Shown piece after piece: positions 57,232 to 64,000 of a DNA stretch of 64,000 nt. The DNA comes from an uncultured Muribaculaceae bacterium (GTDB lineage Bacteria > Bacteroidota > Bacteroidia > Bacteroidales > Muribaculaceae). A program made the position numbers and the translations under genes. Location: positions 1 through 64,000 of the forward strand of contig CAJUKE010000006.1 of assembly GCA_910587075.1 (NCBI GenBank), given 5' to 3'. The first letter of the stretch is position 1. The number at the start of each line of letters is the position of its first letter. The notes under the pieces were generated by a model. The model had not been told where the DNA came from and ran no database searches. It was given only the letters and a program-made list of their open reading frames with translations.

Positions 57232-58881
57232 ATGAAAAAGAGTGCCCTGCAAAAAGCGCGCGCTGCCTACCAGCCCAAGCTGCCCATCGTTCTCACCGGC
57301 GCTGTGAAAGCCGTTGAGGGTCACGCCACCAATTCCGTGGCCGACCAGGAGGAAATCAAGAAACTTTTCCCCAACACCTACGGGCTCCCCGAACTCCGAT
57401 TTGAAAAATCGACCAACACCCAGCCTTCCAAGCCCGTCAACGTCGGCGTTATCCTCTCCGGCGGCCAGGCACCCGGCGGTCACAACGTAATTTGCGGCCT
57501 CTTCGACGGCATCAAGAAAATCCACCGCGACAGCCGCCTCTATGGCTTCCTTATGGGCCCCGGCGGTTTCGTTGACCACAACTATATGGAGCTCACCGCT
57601 CCCTTCATCGCCGACTACCGCAACACCGGCGGCTTCGACATCATCGGCTCCGGCCGCACCAAGCTCGAAACCAAGGAGCAGTTCGACAAAGGTCTTGAAA
57701 TCCTCAAGGAACTCAACATCAAGGCTCTCGTGATCATCGGTGGCGACGACTCCAACACCAACGCAGCCGTGCTCGCCGAATACTACAAGAGCATCAACGC
57801 CGGCGTGCAGGTAATCGGTTGCCCCAAGACCATCGACGGCGACCTCAAGAACGACGTGATTGAAACCTCCTTCGGCTTCGACACCGCCACCAAGGTTTAC
57901 TCCGAGGTTATCGGCAACATCCAGCGCGACTGCAACTCCGCTAAGAAATACTACCACTTCATCAAACTGATGGGTCGCTCGGCCAGCCATATCGCTCTCG
58001 AATGCGCCCTTCAGACCCAGCCCAACATCTGCATCATCTCCGAGGAGGTCGAGGCAAACGATATGACTCTCGCCCAGATTGTTGACCAGATAGCTGGCGT
58101 GGTTGCTGCCCGTGCCGAGAAGGGTATGAACTTCGGCACCGTGCTTATCCCCGAAGGACTTATCGAGTTCATTCCCGCCGTTAAGCGCCTGATCGCTGAG
58201 CTCAACGACCTCCTGGCAAAGAACGAGGCCGAGTTCGCGGCTCTCGCTCCCGCCGACCAGCGCGGCTACATCCTCGCCCACCTCTCCAAAGAGAATGCCG
58301 CCGTTTACGAATCGCTTCCCGAAGGCGTTGCCCGCCAGCTCAGCCTCGACCGCGACCCCCACGGCAACGTGCAGGTATCGCTTATCGAAACAGAGAAGCT
58401 CCTCAGCGAAATGGTTGCCAAGCGCCTCGACGAGATGAAAGCCGCCGGCCAGTTCAAGGGCACCTTCAAGTCGCTGCACCACTTCTTCGGCTACGAAGGC
58501 CGTTGCGCCGACCCCTCGAACTTCGACGCCGACTACTGCTACGCCCTCGGCTTTAACGCTTCCTGCCTGATCCGTGCCGGCGTTACCGGCTATATGTCGT
58601 CGGTGCGCAACCTCACCAAACCCTCTGTGCAGTGGATCGCCGGCGGTATCCCCGTCACCATGATGATGAACATGGAACGTCGCCACGGCGAAATGAAGCC
58701 CGTAATCCAAAAGGCACTCGTACGTCTCGACGGCGCGCCCTTCCAGAAGTTCGCCGCCAAGCGCGACGAGTGGGCTCTCAACACCTGCTACGTTTATCCC
58801 GGCCCCATCCAGTACTTCGGCCCCGCTGAAGTCTGCGACCAGCCCACCATGACTCTGAAATACGAGCACCAGGGCAAGTAA
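57232..58881 (+). CDS. pfp: PPi-dependent 6-phosphofructokinase
   Basis: 549 residues, the long plant/spirochaete-like form. Phosphorylates fructose 6-phosphate with pyrophosphate, reversibly. VGVILSGGQAPGGHNVI, the PPi-specific GGDDSNTNA (second Asp in place of the ATP-PFK Gly), PKTIDGDLKNDVIETSFGFD, and MGRSASHIALECALQ are conserved. A TAACTTTG box at 57150-57157 is a likely -7 element. C-rich codon choice suggests strong expression. Single gene with its own terminator. Confidence 0.95.
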   Translation: MKKSALQKARAAYQPKLPIVLTGAVKAVEGHATNSVADQEEIKKLFPNTYGLPELRFEKSTNTQPSKPVNVGVILSGGQAPGGHNVICGLFDGIKKIHRDSRLYGFLMGPGGFVDHNYMELTAPFIADYRNTGGFDIIGSGRTKLETKEQFDKGLEILKELNIKALVIIGGDDSNTNAAVLAEYYKSINAGVQVIGCPKTIDGDLKNDVIETSFGFDTATKVYSEVIGNIQRDCNSAKKYYHFIKLMGRSASHIALECALQTQPNICIISEEVEANDMTLAQIVDQIAGVVAARAEKGMNFGTVLIPEGLIEFIPAVKRLIAELNDLLAKNEAEFAALAPADQRGYILAHLSKENAAVYESLPEGVARQLSLDRDPHGNVQVSLIETEKLLSEMVAKRLDEMKAAGQFKGTFKSLHHFFGYEGRCADPSNFDADYCYALGFNASCLIRAGVTGYMSSVRNLTKPSVQWIAGGIPVTMMMNMERRHGEMKPVIQKALVRLDGAPFQKFAAKRDEWALNTCYVYPGPIQYFGPAEVCDQPTMTLKYEHQGK

Positions 58882-58934
58882 GCCGTCATACCGCGGGCCC
58901 CAGCGCTCCGCATCCCCTATCACGACCTTTGCAA

Positions 58935-58968
58935 GCCACCCCGCCAATCACCGCGGGGCGGCTTTCTT
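58935..58968 (+). terminator. Terminator of pfp
   Basis: GCCACCCCGC (58935-58944) / GCGGGGCGGC (58953-58962), one mismatch, followed by TTTCTTTTTT. Confidence 0.8.
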
Positions 58969-59066
58969 TTTTGCCGCATCGGGAAAAAGACGTAACTTTG
59001 TTGTTATAAATGTATGGGGGTCGTCAGTCAGAGGGCCGTCAATAATGCTAACTGAAAAGTATCGAA

Positions 59067-59714
59067 ATGATTATAGCATCAAAGAAACGTAAGGAGAATA
59101 TCGCGGAGTATATCCTGTATATGTGGCAGATAGAGGACCTGATTCGTGCTAACGGACTTGATATTGACAAAATCAAGGCTAATGTCATAGACTCATTCCA
59201 GCTCGATGACGCCCAGAAGGAGGAGATGACGCAGTGGTATGAGTCGCTGATCGATATGATGCGGCGCGAAGGCGTTACGGAGAAGGGGCATCTGCAGATT
59301 AACAAGAACATACTGAACCAGCTCGTGAGGTTGCACCAGGCCCTGCTTAACGACCCGGAGTTCCCCGAGTATTCGGCGGAATTTTACAGGACGTTGCCAT
59401 TCATAGTTGAACTGCGGTCCAAAGCCGGTGACGCGAAAGTCGGTGAGATAGAAACCTGTTTCACGGCTCTTTATGGTATGCTGATGATGCGCTTGCAGAA
59501 GAAGGAGCTGAGCGAGGACACTCTTAACGCGCTGAAGCAGATAACGCGCTTTATCAACCTCCTCAGCCGCGACTTCCATCTCGACGAGGAGGACAAACTC
59601 TTCAAGCATTGCGATGACGGAGTCGCACAGAATGAGCACGGTTCTAATCCCCTCGCCCAGGCAGAGACAAACCGACGCGCCGAGGCTCCAACCGCTGAAC
59701 TTCCTGAAAAATAA
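59067..59714 (+). CDS. DUF4924 family protein
   Basis: 215 residues, mostly helical and soluble. MIIASKKRKENIAEYILYMW and VIDSFQLDDAQKEEMTQWYE match the Bacteroidota DUF4924 family as I know it. The C-terminal 35 residues are low-complexity. Function not known. rmuC follows after 30 bases. Confidence 0.8.
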   Translation: MIIASKKRKENIAEYILYMWQIEDLIRANGLDIDKIKANVIDSFQLDDAQKEEMTQWYESLIDMMRREGVTEKGHLQINKNILNQLVRLHQALLNDPEFPEYSAEFYRTLPFIVELRSKAGDAKVGEIETCFTALYGMLMMRLQKKELSEDTLNALKQITRFINLLSRDFHLDEEDKLFKHCDDGVAQNEHGSNPLAQAETNRRAEAPTAELPEK

Positions 59715-59744
59715 AGGCGGGATAACCACTGAAACCAATCATTT

Positions 59745-61148
59745 ATGACAATAGCTATATTCATAATAATCGGCCTGGCATTGGGTGCGGTACTCGGCTT
59801 TATAATCGGGCGGCAGCAGAATGCCGCGCCGTTGGCCGTTGAGCGTGCCAGAGCCGAGAGCGCCGAGACGAGACTGGTCGAAGCGCGCGACGCCACCGCG
59901 AAGCAGCTTTCCGATGAGCGCGCTGCAGCCAATACAAGGCTATCCGAGACCTGCGCGGAATACGAAAGGAGGCTGCAGGCATTGAAGGCCGATGCGGACA
60001 AGCGGCTTGCGGAAGCACGCGATGCCGCCATACGGCAGATTATGTCGGAAAGGGAACATCAGGAAGCTCTCAGAGCAGAGGCTGACAAACAATGGAAGTC
60101 GCAGCTCGAAAAATTGCGCGAGGAGATGCGCAACGCCGCGGCTGAACTGCTCCAGGCACGGCAAGCCGCCCTACAGGAGTCAAACCGCGAACAGATGGGT
60201 GAAATACTGAAACCGATCAGGGAGCAGTTTGCGGAATTCAAACGCACAGTCGAGGAGTCGCGCACGGCCTCGGAAGTTGGTCGCAAAGAGATCCGCAACA
60301 CGTTTGACGCGTCGATGAAGCTTTTCCAGCAGCAACAGGAACAGGCCGTCAAGCTTATGCGCGAACAGACCGACAAAATCGGCCAGGACGCGGCAAACCT
60401 GACAAGGGCGCTCAAAGGGGACTCGAAAATGCAGGGCGACTGGGGCGAGATGATTCTGGAATCAGTGCTCGCCAACAGCGGATTACGCCGCGACGAGGAG
60501 TACTTTATCCAGGAGGTGACCCCCGACGAGGAAGGACGCAATCTCCGCCCCGATGTGATTGTGAAATTTCCAGAAGGACGCTCCGTGGTAATCGACTCAA
60601 AAGTATCGCTCACCGCGTACGCAGCCGCCACCGAGGCTCCAACCGAAGAGCTCGCTCAGCGAATGCTTTCCGAGCACGTCAGGAGTGTGCGCAAACATAT
60701 CGACGAGCTCGCCGAAAAGCGTTACGACAAAACCGTCAAGGACGCGATCGGATATGTGCTGATGTTTATGCCGATTGAGAACAGCTACATGGTGGCCATG
60801 AAGAAGCAGCCGGACCTCAGCCGCTACGCTTATCAGAAAGGCATAATACTCATCTCGCCGAGCAACCTAATGATGGCGCTCCAGCTCGCTTTCAATCTCT
60901 GGCAACAGGACCGCCAGGGAAAGAATGTCGAGAAAATAGTTAAGACGGCTACCGAACTCTACGAGAAACTATCGCTATTTTCCGACACGTTCGCTGATGT
61001 CGAGGGGCAGATCGAGCGATTGCAGAAAACATTCTCCAAGGCGAAAGACCAGCTATATGAGGGGAAAGGCAACGTCATGCGCCGTATGGAGGGGCTCAAA
61101 ACCCTCGGTATCACGCCCAAGCGGCAGATTAAAGGGCTTGAGGAGTAA
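59745..61148 (+). CDS. rmuC: DNA recombination protein RmuC homologue
   Basis: 467 residues. N-terminal membrane anchor (MTIAIFIIIGLALGAVLGFI), a long coiled coil (about 25-150), and the C-terminal RmuC domain: QGDWGEMILESVLANSGLRR, RPDVIVKFPEGRSVVIDSKV (endonuclease-like D-x-K), and IENSYMVAMKKQPDL. In E. coli it limits inversions at short repeats. Ends at a shared terminator facing proA. Confidence 0.92.
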   Translation: MTIAIFIIIGLALGAVLGFIIGRQQNAAPLAVERARAESAETRLVEARDATAKQLSDERAAANTRLSETCAEYERRLQALKADADKRLAEARDAAIRQIMSEREHQEALRAEADKQWKSQLEKLREEMRNAAAELLQARQAALQESNREQMGEILKPIREQFAEFKRTVEESRTASEVGRKEIRNTFDASMKLFQQQQEQAVKLMREQTDKIGQDAANLTRALKGDSKMQGDWGEMILESVLANSGLRRDEEYFIQEVTPDEEGRNLRPDVIVKFPEGRSVVIDSKVSLTAYAAATEAPTEELAQRMLSEHVRSVRKHIDELAEKRYDKTVKDAIGYVLMFMPIENSYMVAMKKQPDLSRYAYQKGIILISPSNLMMALQLAFNLWQQDRQGKNVEKIVKTATELYEKLSLFSDTFADVEGQIERLQKTFSKAKDQLYEGKGNVMRRMEGLKTLGITPKRQIKGLEE

Positions 61149-61169
61149 GACTTTGCTAATAAGCATATA

Positions 61170-61217
61170 AAGGTCGGAGATTTTGAGGAACGCCAGTCCC
61201 GCAAGATCTCCGACCTT
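61170..61217. terminator. Bidirectional hairpin between rmuC and proA
   Basis: AAGGTCGGAGAT (61170-61181) / ATCTCCGACCTT (61206-61217), a perfect 12-base stem between convergent genes. Confidence 0.6.
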
Positions 61218-61244
61218 CATATTACGCGCTGATTCAAAGAATTA

Positions 61245-62501
61245 TCAGGGGCGCAACTGCCCGTTGCCGTCGATGAGCCAACGGTATGTAGTGATTTCGC
61301 GCAAACCCATCGGACCCCTCGGGCCGAGTTTCTGAGTGGAAATGCCTATTTCAGCACCGAGACCGAATTGTGCGCCGTCGGTGAAACTTGTAGGAGCGTT
61401 GACGTAGACGCATGCGGCATCGACCTCCCGCTGAAACTTTTCGGCGGCTGCTGCGTCCCCGGTGATTACGCATTCGCTGTGGCCCGAGCCGAAGCGTGCG
61501 ATATGTTCGATAGCCTCGTCGATGTCGGAAACCGTCCTTATCCCCATTTTATAGTCCATCCATTCGGTGGCCCAGGTTGAATCGTAAGCGTGCCGGAGCA
61601 ATTCCGGCGGGTAGGCGCTTTGGAGCGAGCGGAAAGCCTCCTCGTCGGCGTAAATCGCTACTCCCTTCTCGGCAAGTGGTTTCACGAGGTCAGGGAGATC
61701 GGCAAGACGGGCGCGGTCAATGAGCAGGGTGTCAAGTGCGTTGCACACGCTAACCCGCCGGGTCTTGGCGTTGCATATGATGGCTGCGCCCATTTCCTTG
61801 TCACCCGCGGTATGGAAATAAGCGCTCACGACTCCAGCGCCGGTCTCGATAACGGGTACCCGGGCGTTGTCGCGTACGAACTCAATGAGTCGCTTCCCGC
61901 CGCGAGGAATACAGATGTCGACATATCCGACCGCGTTGAGCATCGCGGCCGTTGCCTCGTGGGTCGAAGGGAGCAATGCCAGGACGTTGGAGTCAATCCC
62001 TTCTTCCGAGAGGATTTTGTGTATGAGTTCGACGATAGCCCTGTTGGAGTATTCAGCGTCGCTGCCCCCTTTGAGAACGCATGCGTTGCCGCTCTTGAAA
62101 CATAGCGAAAAAACATCGAAAGTAACGTTTGGACGCGCCTCGTAAACCACGCCCACCACGCCGAACGGCACCCGCACCTTGCGAAGGCGCAAGCCATTGG
62201 GGAGCAGACGGTCCTCGTCGACATCGCCCAACGGTGACGGAAGTGAGGCCACATGGCGAATATCCCCGCCGATAGCGAGGAGCCGCTCGCGGGTAAGCTT
62301 CAGTCGGTCATAAAGCGGATTGCCAGGATTCATCCGCTCCAGATCCTTTGCGTTGGCCTCAAGGAGCGTTTCGGTGGCCGGCTCTATGGCGTCGGCCAGT
62401 TTCAAAAGAACCGCGTCGCGACGTTCGGCGGAAATCAGTCCCAGCTGACGCGAAGCTGCCTTTACGGCTTTGAAAGTATCGGAAAGTGAAGTTTGTTCCA
62501 T
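61245..62501 (-). CDS. proA: Glutamate-5-semialdehyde dehydrogenase (gamma-glutamyl phosphate reductase)
   Basis: 418 residues from the ATG at 62501. Second step of proline synthesis. Aldehyde-dehydrogenase fold with the catalytic Cys in RRVSVCNALDTLLI, VVYEARPNVTFDVFSLCFKS, LKGGSDAEYSNRAI, and the C-terminal LGPRGPMGLREITTYRW. It starts one base after the proB stop; last gene of proC-proB-proA. Confidence 0.96.
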   Translation of the reverse strand: MEQTSLSDTFKAVKAASRQLGLISAERRDAVLLKLADAIEPATETLLEANAKDLERMNPGNPLYDRLKLTRERLLAIGGDIRHVASLPSPLGDVDEDRLLPNGLRLRKVRVPFGVVGVVYEARPNVTFDVFSLCFKSGNACVLKGGSDAEYSNRAIVELIHKILSEEGIDSNVLALLPSTHEATAAMLNAVGYVDICIPRGGKRLIEFVRDNARVPVIETGAGVVSAYFHTAGDKEMGAAIICNAKTRRVSVCNALDTLLIDRARLADLPDLVKPLAEKGVAIYADEEAFRSLQSAYPPELLRHAYDSTWATEWMDYKMGIRTVSDIDEAIEHIARFGSGHSECVITGDAAAAEKFQREVDAACVYVNAPTSFTDGAQFGLGAEIGISTQKLGPRGPMGLREITTYRWLIDGNGQLRP

Positions 62502-62502
62502 A

Positions 62503-63588
62503 TTATTCCATAAACAGATAGTCATAATGTACAACAGGGCGTCCGCCGCGCTGCCCTATCATCGCTATAGTGGCGGCGGAATTACACGAGGCCCTTCCCA
62601 CACCCATTTTCGAGCCGTCGGGAGCATAGATGTTTACAATGTCGCCCTCCTCCCATTCGCCATCAACCGAAGTGATACCGATTGGCAGAAGGCTTACGGC
62701 CTTGTCGCCCCGCAGCATACGGGCAGCATCCTCATTGACTGTAACGCGCCCTTTGGCGAAACTCACACTGTGGGCAATCCATCGCTTGATATTGCTCACG
62801 GGGACTTCGCGGGGTTCGAACTCCGTGTGCGGCACTTGGTCGGGGCGCTCTACCAGGTCGGTCAGCACGCCGTTTCTACGGCCATTGGCGATAATCACCC
62901 TCACACCCTCTTCCGACAGCATCTTGGCAATACCGTATTTCGTGCCCATGCCTCCGCGGCCGAAGCCGCTTTTGGTAGCGGAGATATTGTCAGTCAGATC
63001 ATCTTCAAGTTTTACTTTGGAGATAAGCGTTGAGCCAGGGGCGTCGGGAGCGCCGGTGAAAATGCCATCGACGTTCGACAGAATTACGAGAGTGTCGGCA
63101 TCCATCATGGCCGCGATAAGTCCCGAGAGCTCATCGTTATCGGTAAACATCAGCTCGGTCATTGACGCCGTGTCATTCTCGTTAACAATAGGAATGACAT
63201 CATTATCAAGCATCACCTCCATACACGACCGCTGGTTGAGATACGCGAGCCGCGATCCGAAATTCTCTTTTTGGGTAAGCACCTGGCCTACCTGTAGCCC
63301 GTGTCCGCCGAATAGTGAAAGATAAGTGGTCATAAGGCGAATCTGCCCCACGGCAGAAAACAACTGCCTCTGCCCCACGCTGTCGAGTTTTCGGGCCGGA
63401 GTTACCATCGAACGTCCGCAAGCCACGGCCCCGGATGATACCAGAATCACCTTGTGGCCTTTCTTGTGCAGTTCCGCGATCTGGTCAACGATGCCCGACA
63501 TGATGGTAACATCCGGCGACCCGTCGCTTCTGGTCAGCACATTGCTCCCGACCTTTACTACTATTCTTCTGTTCATTGTCACTGACAT
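62503..63588 (-). CDS. proB: Glutamate 5-kinase
   Basis: 361 residues from the ATG at 63588; an ATG at 63576 gives 357 with an equally good start (MNRRIVVKVGSNVLTR). First step of proline synthesis. The amino-acid kinase domain (KVGSNVLTRSDGS, VSSGAVACG, PIVNENDTAS, LVILSNVDGIF, GRGGMGTKYGIAKML) is followed by a C-terminal PUA domain (about 270-361). Feedback inhibition by proline is usual. Four bases separate it from proC. Confidence 0.96.
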   Translation of the reverse strand: MSVTMNRRIVVKVGSNVLTRSDGSPDVTIMSGIVDQIAELHKKGHKVILVSSGAVACGRSMVTPARKLDSVGQRQLFSAVGQIRLMTTYLSLFGGHGLQVGQVLTQKENFGSRLAYLNQRSCMEVMLDNDVIPIVNENDTASMTELMFTDNDELSGLIAAMMDADTLVILSNVDGIFTGAPDAPGSTLISKVKLEDDLTDNISATKSGFGRGGMGTKYGIAKMLSEEGVRVIIANGRRNGVLTDLVERPDQVPHTEFEPREVPVSNIKRWIAHSVSFAKGRVTVNEDAARMLRGDKAVSLLPIGITSVDGEWEEGDIVNIYAPDGSKMGVGRASCNSAATIAMIGQRGGRPVVHYDYLFME

Positions 63589-63592
63589 CTCA

Positions 63593-64000
63593 TTATTTTA
63601 ATCCGGCTTTGAGGCCGCGGATTACAGCCGACGAAAATCCGGCGCGCTCCATCTCGTTCAGCCCCTTGATCGTAACTCCGCCGGGGGTTGTCACTTTGTC
63701 AATCTCACTCTCGGCGTGCGCGCCTTCGGCAAGCAGCGAGGCAGCACCCTTGACCGTCTGCGCCACGATTTCCTGCGCGACATCGGCTCTGAAGCCGAGC
63801 TCGACGCCACCTTCCACCGCTGCCCTGATGTAACGCAGGGCGTAAGCTATGCCGCATGAGGCGAGCGTGGTTCCGGCGGCGAGCAACCGCTCCTCCACGA
63901 TCATCGTGTCGCCAATACGCTTGAACGCGTCGTCGATCAGCGAGAGCGAATCACCCATAGCGGTTACCGGCGCGATGAACGTCATTGATTGCATAACGGA
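63593..64000 (-). CDS. proC: Pyrroline-5-carboxylate reductase, C-terminal part (runs off the window)
   Basis: The frame is open to the window edge, so only about 136 C-terminal residues are seen. The dimerisation domain is clear: GDSLSLIDDAFKRIGDTMIV, AGTTLASCGIAYALRYIRAA, ETVKGAAS-like AQTVKGAASLLAEGA, and TPGGVTIKGLNEMERAGFSS. It makes proline from pyrroline-5-carboxylate. It heads a proC-proB-proA operon, so the whole glutamate-to-proline route is together. Confidence 0.93.
   Translation of the reverse strand, partial: SVMQSMTFIAPVTAMGDSLSLIDDAFKRIGDTMIVEERLLAAGTTLASCGIAYALRYIRAAVEGGVELGFRADVAQEIVAQTVKGAASLLAEGAHAESEIDKVTTPGGVTIKGLNEMERAGFSSAVIRGLKAGLK

Noticed and set aside
57205..58947. 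Long open frame antisense to pfp (580 codons)
   Set aside because: The plus-strand protein is a clear PPi-phosphofructokinase; the antisense frame has shadow composition (Gly/Val/Glu-rich) and no promoter.

Overview
The window looks like chromosomal DNA of a gut Bacteroidales bacterium, most likely the Muribaculaceae or a close relative. Reasons: moderately GC-rich coding sequence; promoters of the Bacteroidota type (TTG/TTTG, about 19-20 bases, TAnnTTTG or TAnnTTCG) and no Shine-Dalgarno sequences; lineage families such as DUF4301, DUF4924, DUF6249 and DUF5700; a Bacteroides-type bile salt hydrolase; and a formyl-CoA transferase/oxalyl-CoA decarboxylase operon. No rRNA or CRISPR array is present. 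The family assignment is an inference from content.

Layout. Positions 1-2830 are accessory DNA, probably a decayed phage or mobile element: a frameshifted small gene, two ncRNA-like units that share a 39-base block, a triple 15-base direct repeat in front of a frameshifted mobile-element gene, a string of very small genes, and a truncated copy of a nearby lipoprotein gene. Positions 2895-10500 hold two lipoproteins and a complete type I restriction-modification operon (hsdM-hsdS-hsdR, minus strand), ending beside an initiator tRNA gene (10549-10623). Positions 10921-18802 are mostly minus-strand core genes: an LptF/G-type permease, Tgt, a bile salt hydrolase, a DUF4301 protein and a large TPR protein. 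Positions 18870-21350 are a small accessory patch with membrane microproteins, a gene fragment, a 50-base repeat pair and a secreted DUF5700 putative metallopeptidase.

From 21500 to the end the window is largely housekeeping: HAD hydrolase; an ECF sigma operon; ispE; grpE-dnaJ; yqgE; recR; panC-panD-ffh-folD-capA; a four-gene nucleotidyltransferase / ATP-grasp / CDP-alcohol phosphotransferase / HAD cluster (34028-37294), probably for an unusual polar lipid or polyol phosphate; bcp; rlmH; nadC; pncC/cinA-C; tsaD; the oxalate operon frc-oxc-AEC transporter (41442-45709); an 11-residue-repeat LEA-like protein; smpB; lptB-udk; mlaE-mlaF-rel; ftsY-rimO-isochorismate synthase; PPi-dependent phosphofructokinase; rmuC; and the proline operon proC-proB-proA, with proC running off the right edge.

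Points most worth a second look: the tandem ncRNA units at 511-1110; the lipid-like cluster at 34028-37294; competing hairpins just before oxc at 42791-42879; a Rel protein that lacks the HD hydrolase residues; a Tgt with an incomplete zinc site; and a TPR gene whose promoter abuts its start codon, which implies leaderless translation.
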